64,000 bases of DNA from Halomonas sp. S3-1-1 (GTDB lineage: Bacteria > Pseudomonadota > Gammaproteobacteria > Pseudomonadales > Halomonadaceae): the NCBI RefSeq assembly GCF_023757625.1, contig NZ_JALGBZ010000001.1:186001-250000 (forward strand), given 5' to 3'. Positions within the stretch are counted from its first letter, which is position 1. Every line of letters starts with the position of its first letter. The notes under the pieces are model-generated. The model ran no database searches. It was not told the DNA's origin and was given only the letters and a program-made list of their open reading frames with translations. Below, piece after piece: positions 18,665 to 28,018 of this stretch. Made by a program: the position numbers and the translations under genes.

Positions 18665-20036
18665 CCGCCGCGCGCGCCTTCAAGCCAGGCTAAGCCAGCG
18701 CTGGGCGCGCCGCTCGATCGCCACCCGGCTGCTGCTCGCCGCACTCTTGCTCGTGGGCCTGGCGCTGCCGCTGGCCGGGGCCTGGCTTGCGCACTACTAC
18801 AAACGCGCCGCGGTCGACGCCTTTGACGAGCGGCTGGAGGCAACGCTGAACGTGGTGATCGCCGGCGTCACCTTCGACGCCGTCGCCAATACGCTTGATT
18901 ACCCCAGCGCGCTGGGCGATGCGCGCTTCGATCAGGTCTTTTCCGGCTGGTACTGGCAGATCACCGACCAGAGCGAGCACCGCCTCGCCTCGCGCTCGCT
19001 GTGGGATCAGCGCCTGCCGGTCACCGATAGTCGGCGGGCCAGCGCGCGCAGCCTGAAAGGCCCGCGTGGCCAGCCGCTTCGCGTGGTCGAGCGCGACATC
19101 TACCTCGCACCGCTCGAGGCGCCGCTGCACGTCAGCGTCGCCGCCGATGAAAGCGCTCTTCAGGCGGAGATTCTCGGTTTTCAGCGGCTTCTGTGGCTGG
19201 GCGTGCTGGCGCTGTCGGTGCTGCTGCTGGGCGTGCTGGCGCTGCAGGTGCGTTTCGGACTGGCGCCACTTCGGCGTATGAACGCCAACCTGCGCGAGGT
19301 CGAAAAGGGCGCGGCGAGCCGCATGAATACCCGACTGCCCGAGGAGCTTGCCACGCTGGCCACGTCGATGAACGCGGTGCTCGCCCGCGACCAGCGTCTG
19401 ATCGAGCGCGGCCGCCACACCGCCGGCAATCTCGCCCACGCGCTGAAAACGCCGCTGAGCGTCATGCGCCTTCAGCTTAGCCAGCTGCCCGAGGCGCAGC
19501 GCGAGCGCTTCGACGTCGAGCTTTCCCGCATCGACAGCGCCGTGCGCCACCACCTGGCCCGGGCGAGCGCCGCCGGCGACGGCCTGCACCTGGCGCCGAT
19601 CGCGCTGGAAGAGGCGCTGGCCGGGCTGATCGAGGGGCTTGGCCGGCTGGCGGGGCGGCGCCAGGTCGTGCTGGAAACCCGCTGGCAGGCGCGCCCTCAT
19701 GTGCGTATGGACCGGCAGGACGTGCAGGAAGTGGTGGGCAATCTATTGGATAACGCCCTGCGCTGGGCCGAAAGCCGCGTGACGCTGCGTGTTCAGAGCC
19801 AGGGCGAGACCCTTCATCTGAGCGTGGACGACGACGGCCCGGGCATGGACGAAGCGCAGTGCCGAGCGGCGCTCGAGCGCGGCAAGCGCCTCGACGAGCA
19901 GCGTTCGAACAGCGGCCTCGGGCTCTCCATCGTGGCGGATCTGGTGGCGCTCTATCAGGGCACGCTGGCGCTCACCCGCGCCCAGGCCGGCGGGCTGCAG
20001 GTGGCCGTGACGCTGCCGGTGGTGGCCCGTGGCTGA
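18657..20036 (+). CDS. PhoQ-like sensor histidine kinase
   Basis: 459 residues. Two membrane segments (about 20-45 and 178-197) enclose a ~130-residue periplasmic domain with FSGWYWQI. A HAMP follows, then an H-box NLAHALKTPLSVMRLQL, N-box NLLDNALRWA and G-boxes DDDGPGM and SGLGLSIVADL. The AHALKTPL form of the H-box is that of PhoQ-type kinases. The stimulus may be Mg2+, cationic peptides or envelope stress by analogy; the sensor region is too divergent to say. Its end overlaps the phosphatase-like gene by 8 bp. Confidence 0.88.
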   Translation: MPNRRARLQARLSQRWARRSIATRLLLAALLLVGLALPLAGAWLAHYYKRAAVDAFDERLEATLNVVIAGVTFDAVANTLDYPSALGDARFDQVFSGWYWQITDQSEHRLASRSLWDQRLPVTDSRRASARSLKGPRGQPLRVVERDIYLAPLEAPLHVSVAADESALQAEILGFQRLLWLGVLALSVLLLGVLALQVRFGLAPLRRMNANLREVEKGAASRMNTRLPEELATLATSMNAVLARDQRLIERGRHTAGNLAHALKTPLSVMRLQLSQLPEAQRERFDVELSRIDSAVRHHLARASAAGDGLHLAPIALEEALAGLIEGLGRLAGRRQVVLETRWQARPHVRMDRQDVQEVVGNLLDNALRWAESRVTLRVQSQGETLHLSVDDDGPGMDEAQCRAALERGKRLDEQRSNSGLGLSIVADLVALYQGTLALTRAQAGGLQVAVTLPVVARG

Positions 20037-21951
20037 GCGTACCGAGCACGATATTTCTGACGTGCTGGTCGGCCCGCTGCTGCGCCGGCTGAGCCCCACG
20101 CGGCTGACGCTGTGGCTGGTGAGCTCGCGCCCGCTCGAGATGACCCTGATGCTTTTCCCTGACCAGCCGCGCGAGCGCGCTTTGGATGTGAGCGCGGCGC
20201 ACACGCGCCTGCCCATCGGCCGCCACGCGCACATCTGCCTGATCGATGTAACGCTCGAGTCGCCGCTGCCGTGTGACGAGCGCATCGACTACGACCTTCG
20301 CGTAAAAACGCCGAATGGTACGGAGCGCGGCATTGCCGAGTGGGCGCCCTGGCTTTGCCATGACGGCCAGGCGTTTCCCGCCTTCGTGCTCGCCTCGCGC
20401 CACCACCGCTTGATGCATGGCTCGTGCCGCAAGCCCCACCACGAAAGCCCGGATGGGCTGGTGCGCGGCGACGCTTGGCTTGCCAAGCGCCAGGGCGAGG
20501 CCGAAGAGTGGCCGGCGTGGCTTTTGATGACCGGCGACCAGGTATACGTCGACGACGTGGCGGGGCCGACGCTGCGCGCTATTCACGCGCTGATCGACCG
20601 GCTCGGGCTTTTCGACGAGCGCCTCGAGGGCGCCACGGTCGAGGATAGCCAAGCACTCTACGCCGCACCGCAAACCTACTACCAGCGCGATCAGTTGCTG
20701 CCGGACGTGACCAGCAACGCCGCGCTTCGCGAGCGCTTTTTCGGCGGGGTGAAAAAGCCGGTGTTCACCTCGGCGAACGCCTCGAACCACCTGATGACGC
20801 TGGCCGAAATGCTCGCCATGTACTGCTTGGCGTGGTCGCCGACCCCCTGGACGCTGATCGACCCGACCGAGCCCGCCCTCGAGCCGAAGGATCAGGCCAC
20901 CTACCGTCAGGAGCAGGCGACGATGAGGGACTTCGTCGAAGGCCTACCGCAGTGTGCGCGGCTGTTGGCGCATCTGCCGAGCCTGATGATCTTCGACGAT
21001 CATGACGTGACCGACGACTGGAATCTAACGGCGGACTGGGAGCGCTGCGCCTACGGGCACCCGTTCTCGAAGCGCATCATCGGCAACGCCCTGATCGCCT
21101 ACCTGCTCTGCCAAGGGTGGGGGAACGACCCGGACAAGCTCGCCCCGCTGATCAGTGAGGCCGGCGCGCTGCTGGCATCCGCCGATGACACGCTCGAGGC
21201 GCCGCGTCAGGATCGCTTCATTGCCACGCTTTTGCGCTTTCAGGGCTGGGAGTTTAACGTGCCCGGTAAGCCTGCGCTGCTCGTGCTCGATACCCGCACT
21301 CGGCGCTGGCGCAGCGAGCGAAGCCCCAGGCGCCCCTCCGGGCTGATGGACTGGGAGGCGCTGATGGAGATGCAGCAGCAGCTTCTCGAGTGCCAAAGCG
21401 CAGTGATCGTCTCGCCCGCGCCGATGTTCGGGGTCAAGCTGATCGAAGGCGTGCAGAAGCTTTTCACCTTGGCAGGCAAGCCGCTGGTGGTTGACGCCGA
21501 AAACTGGATGGCCCACCGCGGGGCGGCCAACGTGCTGCTGCAGATCTGGCGCCACTCGAAAACGCCGGGCAACTACGTGATTTTGTCCGGCGACGTGCAC
21601 TATTCTTTCGCCTATGACGTTTTCGTGCGCCGCCGCGAGCGCCCTCCGCACCTGTGGCAAATCACTTCCAGCGGCATCAAGAACACCTTCCCCAAACAGC
21701 TTTTGAACGTGTTCGATCGGCTCAATCGCTGGCTCTACGCGCCCTGGTCGCCGCTGAACTGGTTCACCAAACGGCGCAAGTTCGACGTCGTTCCGCGTGA
21801 CCCGGTCGGCGCCAGTGCCGGCGAGCGTCTCTACAACGCTAGCGGGCTGGGGCTGGTGACGCTGGACCGCCAAGGCCGGCCGATGGATATTCGCCAGCTC
21901 GACGCCCGCGGTGGGGAAGTGCGCTTTCCGCCGCCCAAAAAGCCGACCTGA
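20029..21951 (+). CDS. PhoD-like metallophosphatase family protein
   Basis: 640 residues from a GTG start that overlaps the kinase stop by 8 bp, so it is likely the fourth gene of that operon. Metal-site motifs of PhoD-like calcineurin-fold enzymes are visible: MHGSCRKPH (about 129), LLMTGDQVYVDDV (about 166), MIFDDHDVTDDWNL (about 322) and VILSGDVHYSFA (about 520). No signal peptide is evident, unlike classical exported PhoD. Cytoplasmic or membrane-associated phosphodiesterase activity is possible. Substrate unknown. Confidence 0.82.
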   Translation: MAERTEHDISDVLVGPLLRRLSPTRLTLWLVSSRPLEMTLMLFPDQPRERALDVSAAHTRLPIGRHAHICLIDVTLESPLPCDERIDYDLRVKTPNGTERGIAEWAPWLCHDGQAFPAFVLASRHHRLMHGSCRKPHHESPDGLVRGDAWLAKRQGEAEEWPAWLLMTGDQVYVDDVAGPTLRAIHALIDRLGLFDERLEGATVEDSQALYAAPQTYYQRDQLLPDVTSNAALRERFFGGVKKPVFTSANASNHLMTLAEMLAMYCLAWSPTPWTLIDPTEPALEPKDQATYRQEQATMRDFVEGLPQCARLLAHLPSLMIFDDHDVTDDWNLTADWERCAYGHPFSKRIIGNALIAYLLCQGWGNDPDKLAPLISEAGALLASADDTLEAPRQDRFIATLLRFQGWEFNVPGKPALLVLDTRTRRWRSERSPRRPSGLMDWEALMEMQQQLLECQSAVIVSPAPMFGVKLIEGVQKLFTLAGKPLVVDAENWMAHRGAANVLLQIWRHSKTPGNYVILSGDVHYSFAYDVFVRRRERPPHLWQITSSGIKNTFPKQLLNVFDRLNRWLYAPWSPLNWFTKRRKFDVVPRDPVGASAGERLYNASGLGLVTLDRQGRPMDIRQLDARGGEVRFPPPKKPT

Positions 21952-21959
21952 CCACCGAG

Positions 21960-21977
21960 CTGTCATAAAAATGTCAC
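21960..21977 (+). promoter_or_regulatory. Pho box upstream of the EAL-CBS-GGDEF gene
   Basis: CTGTCATAAAAATGTCAC: two 7-mers separated by 4 bp, one base away from the enterobacterial PhoB consensus (CTGTCAT, A/T-rich four, CTGTCAY). A weaker third TGACGC repeat follows on the same 11-bp phase (21983). It lies 95 bp before the ATG at 22072. This strongly suggests activation by PhoB on phosphate limitation. Confidence 0.78.
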
Positions 21978-22071
21978 CGCCATGACGCAGGATTTTGCGG
22001 ATCGAATCTCATCCAAAAGGACCAGGGCTCAATGAGGTTTATCCGTACATCCCGTTCATAAGGCCTTTGGC

Positions 22072-23808
22072 ATGACCGCGCAAGACGCTCAGTGGCTACA
22101 TCTCATTCTCGAACGCGAAGACCTGAGCGTTCTTTTTCAACCCATCATGGACGCGAGCCAGCAGGCGATCTTTGGCTATGAGGCGCTGGTGCGCGGGCCA
22201 GAAGCGTCGCCGTTGCACTCGCCGCTGCGCCTGTTCGACGTGGCGACCCAGGCCGGGCTTCTGGTCGAACTCGATCTCTTGTGCCGACGTTTGGCGATTA
22301 CCCGCTTTGCCGAGCTCGAACTTCCAGGCTTTCTGTTTCTCAACGTCATGCCGCTGACCATCGTCGAGCGTGACTTCCAGGAGGGGCTGACCCTTGGGTT
22401 CGTGCGCGAAAGCGCGCTGCCGCCGGAGCGGGTGGTGATCGAGCTCACCGAGCACGTGCCGATCCACGACTACGAGCTGATGCGCCAGGCGGTGGATCAC
22501 TACCGCGACATGGGCTTTCAGGTGGCCCTCGACGACCTGGGCGCCGGGCACTCGAGCCTTCGCCACTGGGCGGAGCTGCGCCCGGATTTCGTCAAGCTTG
22601 ACCGCCACTTCATCGCCGGAATCGACCAGGAGCCGGCCAAGCGCGAGTTTCTGCGCTCGATTCTGGACGTGGCGCGAAGCCTCGACTGCAAGTTGATCGC
22701 CGAGGGTATCGAAACCGCCGCCGAGCATCTGTGTCTTTGGGAGCTCGACCGCGGGCTCTCGCTCTTGCAGGGATTTTACTTTGCACGACCCAGCGCCACG
22801 CCGCCGCTTTCCCTTCATATGCAGCTACCCGCTGCCGGGCAGGCCAGTAGCGCCGGGCGTACCGCTCGCGCCATTTCGCGCCCGATCGATACCGTCGCGC
22901 CGCAGGATTCGGTGCTGGCGCTGGCCGAGCGTTTTCGTAACGTTCCCACGCTTCGCTGCGTGGCGGTGATCGACGGTGACCGACCGGTGGCGGTGGTGCG
23001 GCGAAGCGCCTTTTTGACCCTGTTTACCAACCCGTACAGCCACGCGCTCTACGCCAAGCGCCGGGTGATGGACGTGGCCGATACCCGTGCGCTGATCAGC
23101 GAGGCGGATACGCCGCTCGAGACGCTGAGCCAGGCGCTGACCGACCGTCACGACATCGACCAGGAAGATTTCGTGATCGTCGACCAGGGACGCTATCTGG
23201 GGATGGGCAGCATCGTCGATCTGCTGCGCGAGATCACCGCTATCCAGGTGCGCCAGGCGCGCCACGCCAACCCGCTCACCGGGCTCCCCGGCAACATTCT
23301 GATCAACGAGACGTTGAGTCAGGCGCTCGAGGCGCAAACGCCCTTCGCCGCCGCCTACGTCGATCTGGACAACTTCAAGGCATTCAACGACGCCTACGGC
23401 TATGCCCGGGGCGATCAGGTGATCATTGCGCTGTCCCGGCTTTTGCAGGCGCAGGTGGACAGCGCTGGCGGCTTCATCGGCCATATCGGCGGCGATGACT
23501 TCATGATGCTGCTGCCCATCGAGCACTGGGAGAGCGTGTGCCGCCAGATTCTCGACTCCTTTGGCGTGATGGCGCCGCAGTTCTATACCGAGAGCGATCG
23601 ACAGCAGGGCGGGGTGCGGGTCGAAAACCGGCGGGGGGAGGCGGATTTTTTTCCCTGCGTGAGCGTGTCGATCGCCGTTCAGCCGGTGCTGGAGTCGACG
23701 CGCTATAAGGCGCTCGAAATCGCAGCCAGGCTTTCCGAGCTCAAGCACCAGGCGAAGAAGATTCCCGGTAACAGCCTGTTCGTCGAACGCCGTGAGACCC
23801 ACGGCTAA
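22072..23808 (+). CDS. EAL-CBS-GGDEF cyclic-di-GMP protein
   Basis: 578 residues, no membrane segment. The EAL domain (about 10-250) keeps the phosphodiesterase residues: E38 in YEALVR, N91, E124 in ELTE, D154/D155, K175 and E211 in AEGIET. A CBS pair (about 265-390), which can bind adenine nucleotides, follows. The C-terminal GGDEF domain (about 400-570) has GGDDF (473-477) instead of GGDEF and no RxxD inhibitory site. Net activity is probably c-di-GMP breakdown, with the GGDDF domain either a weak cyclase or a GTP sensor. A Pho box precedes the gene. Confidence 0.9.
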   Translation: MTAQDAQWLHLILEREDLSVLFQPIMDASQQAIFGYEALVRGPEASPLHSPLRLFDVATQAGLLVELDLLCRRLAITRFAELELPGFLFLNVMPLTIVERDFQEGLTLGFVRESALPPERVVIELTEHVPIHDYELMRQAVDHYRDMGFQVALDDLGAGHSSLRHWAELRPDFVKLDRHFIAGIDQEPAKREFLRSILDVARSLDCKLIAEGIETAAEHLCLWELDRGLSLLQGFYFARPSATPPLSLHMQLPAAGQASSAGRTARAISRPIDTVAPQDSVLALAERFRNVPTLRCVAVIDGDRPVAVVRRSAFLTLFTNPYSHALYAKRRVMDVADTRALISEADTPLETLSQALTDRHDIDQEDFVIVDQGRYLGMGSIVDLLREITAIQVRQARHANPLTGLPGNILINETLSQALEAQTPFAAAYVDLDNFKAFNDAYGYARGDQVIIALSRLLQAQVDSAGGFIGHIGGDDFMMLLPIEHWESVCRQILDSFGVMAPQFYTESDRQQGGVRVENRRGEADFFPCVSVSIAVQPVLESTRYKALEIAARLSELKHQAKKIPGNSLFVERRETHG

Positions 23809-23848
23809 GTGTCATTTTGGTGTCATGTCAGTGTCGCGGGGCTGTCAT
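23809..23848 (+). promoter_or_regulatory. Tandem Pho boxes upstream of phnD
   Basis: Two adjacent 18-bp boxes: GTGTCATTTTGGTGTCAT (23809-23826) and GTGTCGCGGGGCTGTCAT (23831-23848). The four TGTC half-sites start exactly 11 bp apart (23810, 23821, 23832, 23843), one helical turn each, as in multi-box Pho promoters. They start directly after the previous stop codon, 50-89 bp before the phnD ATG. Confidence 0.82.
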
Positions 23849-23897
23849 CCGGCGCTGCCATGATAACGGCACTTCGAATAACGCTTAGGGGTTCACG

Positions 23898-24860
23898 ATG
23901 ACGCTCTCTTTTACCCGCACGCTTCTCAGCGCCGCTATCACGGGTGCTTTCGCGCTGACCACGCTTGGCGCCGCCGCCGATCTCTCCTCGCGCTACACTG
24001 ATGACGATGGCGACATGGTCGCTGACGTGCCAAGCGACGAGTCCCAGTGGGTGGATCCGGACACGCTGGTCTTCGCCTATACGCCGGTGGAAGACCCGGC
24101 GGTGTACGCCGAGGTGTGGGCGGACTTTCTCGAGCACTTGAGCGAGGCCACTGGTAAGCAGGTGCAGTTCTTCCCGGTGCAGTCCAACGCCGCCCAGCAG
24201 GAGGCGCTGCGCGCCGGGCGTTTGCATATCGCCGGCTTCAACACCGGCGGCGTGCCGGTGGCGGTGAACTGCGGCGGGTTCCGTCCGTTCGCCATGATGG
24301 CCGCCGACGACGGCAGCTTCGGCTACGAGATGGAGATCATCACCTACCCGGGCAGCGGCATCGACTCCGTCGAGGATTTGGAAGGGCGCCAGCTGGCGTT
24401 CACTTCGGAAACCTCCAACTCCGGTTTCCGCGCACCCTCGGCGCTTCTGCGCTCCGAGTACGGGATGGAGGCGGGCGAGGACTTCGAAACCGCCTTCTCC
24501 GGCTCCCACGACAACTCGATTCTGGGCGTGGTCAACCAGGATTACGACGCCGCGGCGATCGCCAACTCGGTGGCTACGCGCATGATCGCCCGGGGCGTGG
24601 TCAACGAAGGCGATTTCGACGTCATCTATACCTCGCAAACCTTCCCGACCACCGGCTATGGCCTGGCGCACAACCTCAAACCCGAGCTTGCCCAGCAGAT
24701 TCAGGACGCCTTTTTCAGCTATGACTGGGAAGGCACGCCGCTTGCGGCGGAGTTCGAAAACTCCGGCGAGGCGCAGTTCATCCCCATCACCTACGCCGAT
24801 CACTGGTCGGTGATTCGCACCATCGCTGACGCCAACGACGTCACCTACGACTGCGACTGA
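23898..24860 (+). CDS. phnD: Phosphonate/phosphite-type ABC substrate-binding protein
   Basis: 320 residues. Signal peptide ending near TLGAAADLSS, then a type-2 periplasmic binding fold of the PhnD/PtxB family: LVFAYTPVEDPAVYAEVW, GFNTGGVPVAVNCGG, FTSETSNSGFRAPSALL and SGSHDNSILGVVNQDYDAAAI. It delivers phosphonates, phosphite or phosphate to the membrane complex. The C-P lyase genes are absent nearby, so the ligand may be phosphite, phosphate or an aminoalkylphosphonate processed elsewhere. Tandem Pho boxes precede the gene. Confidence 0.88.
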   Translation: MTLSFTRTLLSAAITGAFALTTLGAAADLSSRYTDDDGDMVADVPSDESQWVDPDTLVFAYTPVEDPAVYAEVWADFLEHLSEATGKQVQFFPVQSNAAQQEALRAGRLHIAGFNTGGVPVAVNCGGFRPFAMMAADDGSFGYEMEIITYPGSGIDSVEDLEGRQLAFTSETSNSGFRAPSALLRSEYGMEAGEDFETAFSGSHDNSILGVVNQDYDAAAIANSVATRMIARGVVNEGDFDVIYTSQTFPTTGYGLAHNLKPELAQQIQDAFFSYDWEGTPLAAEFENSGEAQFIPITYADHWSVIRTIADANDVTYDCD

Positions 24861-24933
24861 CCCCCGCGTTTTTCGAGACTTTTCGGCCGGAAGCAGCGCT
24901 TCCGGCCGACCGCCGTATTGACGAGGTACTTCC

Positions 24934-25764
24934 ATGCTCACACTCGCAGGCGTTGGCAAACGCTACCCCACCGGCGATCGCGCGCTAAGCGATATCGAGC
25001 TGACCCTTCCCAAAGGGCAGGTGCTGGCGCTGATCGGCCCGTCGGGCGCGGGCAAGAGCACGTTGATTCGCTGCGTGAACCGGCTAGTGGAGCCGACTCA
25101 GGGCAGTATCCGATTGGGGGATCACGAACTGACCACGCTTTCCGGCGCCGGGCTCAGGCGGGCGCGGCGCTCGATGGGCATGATCTTTCAGGAGTACGCG
25201 CTGGTCGACCGGCTCACGGTAATGGAGAACGTGCTCTCCGGGCGGCTGGGTTACGTCGGCTTCTGGCGAAGCTTTCTGCGCCGCTACCCTACGGATGCGG
25301 TACGTGAAGCGTTTCGCCTGCTCGAGCGGGTGGGACTCGCGCATGCCATCGACAAGCGCGCCGATGCGCTTTCCGGTGGCCAGCGCCAGCGGGTGGGCAT
25401 CGCCCGGGCGCTGCTGCAGAGCCCAAGGCTTTTACTGGTCGACGAGCCCACGGCGAGCCTCGACCCGAAAACTTCGCGCCAGATCATGCGCCTGATTCGC
25501 GAGCTCTGCGCCGAGCGCGAGCTGGCCGCGATCATCAATATTCACGATGTGGCACTGGCTCAGCAGTTCGCCGACCGCATCGTTGGGCTCAACGCCGGGC
25601 GCATCGTCTTCGATGGCGCCCCGGGGGAGCTCACCGCCGAGACGCTCACCACCATCTACGGCGAGGAGGAGTGGGATACCCGTGACGGTGAACCGGAGGA
25701 GCATGAAGCGCCAGGCGCCGCGCCGCGGGCTGAGTCACCGACCCTGCGCGTGGCTACCTCATGA
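24934..25764 (+). CDS. phnC: Phosphonate-type ABC transporter ATPase
   Basis: 276 residues. Walker [10 protein letters not shown] (about 37-45), signature [15 protein letters not shown], Walker [13 protein letters not shown] and switch histidine in INIHDVALA. The block [20 protein letters not shown] is the PhnC form of the Q-loop. About 25 extra acidic/alanine residues ([17 protein letters not shown]) follow the usual end. It overlaps the first permease gene by 4 bp (ATGA). Confidence 0.92.
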   Translation: MLTLAGVGKRYPTGDRALSDIELTLPKGQVLALIGPSGAGKSTLIRCVNRLVEPTQGSIRLGDHELTTLSGAGLRRARRSMGMIFQEYALVDRLTVMENVLSGRLGYVGFWRSFLRRYPTDAVREAFRLLERVGLAHAIDKRADALSGGQRQRVGIARALLQSPRLLLVDEPTASLDPKTSRQIMRLIRELCAERELAAIINIHDVALAQQFADRIVGLNAGRIVFDGAPGELTAETLTTIYGEEEWDTRDGEPEEHEAPGAAPRAESPTLRVATS

Positions 25765-26585
25765 GGGCGGATAACCAGGCGCGGCTGAGCGCGGCGCGGC
25801 GCGGGCAGTGGCGAAAACCCGTCTTCATCGAGCGTCAATGGCTTCGCGTGGCGCTTGGCGTCGGCGCGCTAGCGTATCTCGCGCTGGCGCTCGGCTCCGT
25901 AGAGGTGAACTGGGCGCGGGTCGCCGAAGGGGCCGGGCGCGGGCTCAACTTTTTGGCGGCCTTTACTCACCCGGATTTTGTAAGCCGCCAGGGCGACATC
26001 CTCGCCGGTCTTTTGGAAAGTTTGACCATGACGCTCACCTCCACGGTGATCGGCGTGCTGCTCGCCATTCCCGTAGGGCTCGGGGCGGCGCGCAACGTGG
26101 CGCCGCTGCCGGTCTACGCGCTGTGCCGAGCGATCATCGCGGTGTCGCGTACCTTTCAGGAAATCATCATCGCGATTTTGTTCGTGGTGATGTTTGGCTT
26201 CGGGCCGCTGGCCGGCATGCTCACCCTGGCCTTCGCCACCGTCGGCTTCATGGCCAAGCTTTTGGCCGAGGACATCGAGGATCTGGACGCGCGCCAAGTC
26301 GAGGCGGTGCGCGCCACTGGCGCCGGCTGGTGGCAGGTGATGAACCACGCCGTCCAGCCCCAAGTGATGCCGCGGCTGATCGGGCTCTCCATGTACCGCC
26401 TCGACATCAACTTTCGTGAGTCGTCGGTGATTGGCATCGTCGGCGCCGGCGGCATCGGCGCTACGCTGAACACCTCGCTCAGCCGCTACGAGTACAGCAC
26501 CTCGGCGGCGATTTTGTTGATCATCATCGCGATCGTGCTGGCCAGCGAATACGCCTCCAGCCACGTACGCCGCTTCACCCAATAG
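25761..26585 (+). CDS. phnE: Phosphonate-type ABC permease (first)
   Basis: 274 residues with about six membrane segments and the EAA-loop region [19 protein letters not shown] followed by [19 protein letters not shown], which is specific to the PhnE family. It forms the inner-membrane channel with its neighbour. The start overlaps phnC by 4 bp. Confidence 0.92.
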   Translation: MRADNQARLSAARRGQWRKPVFIERQWLRVALGVGALAYLALALGSVEVNWARVAEGAGRGLNFLAAFTHPDFVSRQGDILAGLLESLTMTLTSTVIGVLLAIPVGLGAARNVAPLPVYALCRAIIAVSRTFQEIIIAILFVVMFGFGPLAGMLTLAFATVGFMAKLLAEDIEDLDARQVEAVRATGAGWWQVMNHAVQPQVMPRLIGLSMYRLDINFRESSVIGIVGAGGIGATLNTSLSRYEYSTSAAILLIIIAIVLASEYASSHVRRFTQ

Positions 26586-26598
26586 GCAGGAATCCCTG

Positions 26599-27414
26599 AT
26601 GCCCGTTTCGACCTCGATTGATGGTTTGCCGCTGTGGCAGCGGCGCACCAGCCGCGCCCAGTGGCTGCGCTTTGGCGGCTGGCTCGCGGGCACGTGCCTG
26701 TTTCTGCTGTGCTGGAAAGTGATCTCGGACAACACCATGTGGGTGTTCGCCCTGGACGCCGGGCGCCAGGGAAGTGACCTCATAAGCCGGATGCTGCCGC
26801 CGCGCTGGGAATACGCGTCCAACCTGTGGCAGCCGATGTGGGACACGCTCAACATTGCGACCCTGGGCACGGCGCTGGGAATCCTGATGGCCTTTCCCGT
26901 GGCGTTTCTTGCCGCGCGCAACACCACGCCTCACCCGCTGGTGCGAAGCCTGGCGCTGACCGTCATCGTCTCGTCGCGCTCGATCAATTCGCTGATCTGG
27001 GCGATGCTGCTGGTCACCATCGTCGGCCCCGGCGTGCTCGCCGGTATCATCGCCATCGCGCTGCGCTCGATCGGCTTCGTCGGCAAGCTTTTGTATGAAG
27101 CGATTGAGGAGATTCACCCAACGCCGGTCGAGGCGATCAGCGCCACCGGCGCGAGCCGCCTGCAGGTAATGAACTACGGCGTGCTGCCGCAAATCCTGCC
27201 GGCGTTTGCCGGGATCAGCGTCTACCGCTGGGACATCAATATCCGCGAGTCGACGGTGCTGGGGCTGGTCGGCGCCGGCGGCATCGGGCTTGCGCTCAAC
27301 GCCTCGATCAACAGCCTCGCCTGGAGTCAGGTCAGCGTCATCTTCGCGATGATTTTCGCAACCGTATTGATCTCCGAGTGGATCTCGGCGCGTGTGCGCC
27401 ACGCCATGATCTGA
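26599..27414 (+). CDS. phnE: Phosphonate-type ABC permease (second)
   Basis: 271 residues, paralogous to the upstream permease: VEAISATGASRLQVMNYGVL and DINIRESTVLGLVGAGGIGL. Two PhnE copies in tandem imply a heterodimeric channel, common in PhnDCE1E2 and phosphite (Ptx/Htx) systems. It lies 13 bp after the first copy and closes the transporter operon. Confidence 0.92.
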   Translation: MPVSTSIDGLPLWQRRTSRAQWLRFGGWLAGTCLFLLCWKVISDNTMWVFALDAGRQGSDLISRMLPPRWEYASNLWQPMWDTLNIATLGTALGILMAFPVAFLAARNTTPHPLVRSLALTVIVSSRSINSLIWAMLLVTIVGPGVLAGIIAIALRSIGFVGKLLYEAIEEIHPTPVEAISATGASRLQVMNYGVLPQILPAFAGISVYRWDINIRESTVLGLVGAGGIGLALNASINSLAWSQVSVIFAMIFATVLISEWISARVRHAMI

Positions 27415-27493
27415 GGCTCACCAGGTAGATGTGGCAACCGGGCGAGCCTTGAGCCATGATAAAACCTCATTGACGCCACCGGCTGAGCGCACC

Positions 27494-28018
27494 ATGTCGA
27501 CACCGTTTTTTTGTCCCGCTTCTCGTTCGTCTTTTGATTTTGTTTTGCCTCGCGCCTGCCGGCGACTGGGAGCGCTGCTGGCGCTTTTTCTGCTCGCGGG
27601 CTGTGCCAGCAAGGAGATTGCCACCGCCCCGACGCCGACCATGGCGGGCATATCGATGGAGCGCGCGCTGATTCTCTCCCACGCCCAGCAGGCGATCGGT
27701 ACGCCGTATCGCTTCGGCGGCAATACGCCCAAGGGGCTCGACTGCTCGGGGCTGGTCGAGATGACTTACCGCGCCGCCGGCTTCAAAGTGCCGCGCACCG
27801 CCGATCAGCAGTACCGGGCGCTGCCCGGCACCCCTGAGCCGCGCCCGGGGGACCTGCTCTTTTTCGGCAGCGGCGCCAAGGCCACCCACGTGGGCATCTA
27901 CCGCGGCAACCGCCAGATGATCCATGCCCCGGGCAGCGGCCGCCAGGTGGTCAGCGTACCGCTGGATATCGACTACTGGGAGCAGCGCTACTTGGGCGCG
28001 GCGTCGTTGGCGCCATGA
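27494..28018 (+). CDS. NlpC/P60-family lipoprotein endopeptidase
   Basis: 174 residues from MSTPFFC. Lipobox LLAGC after a hydrophobic stretch, so it is a lipoprotein anchored at about Cys37. The NlpC/P60 catalytic triad regions are intact: Cys in GLDCSGLVEMTY, His in THVGIYRGN, and HAPGSGRQV. Such enzymes cut the peptide stems of peptidoglycan (Spr/MepS-like). An upstream in-frame GTG (27431) is less likely. Confidence 0.88.
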   Translation: MSTPFFCPASRSSFDFVLPRACRRLGALLALFLLAGCASKEIATAPTPTMAGISMERALILSHAQQAIGTPYRFGGNTPKGLDCSGLVEMTYRAAGFKVPRTADQQYRALPGTPEPRPGDLLFFGSGAKATHVGIYRGNRQMIHAPGSGRQVVSVPLDIDYWEQRYLGAASLAP

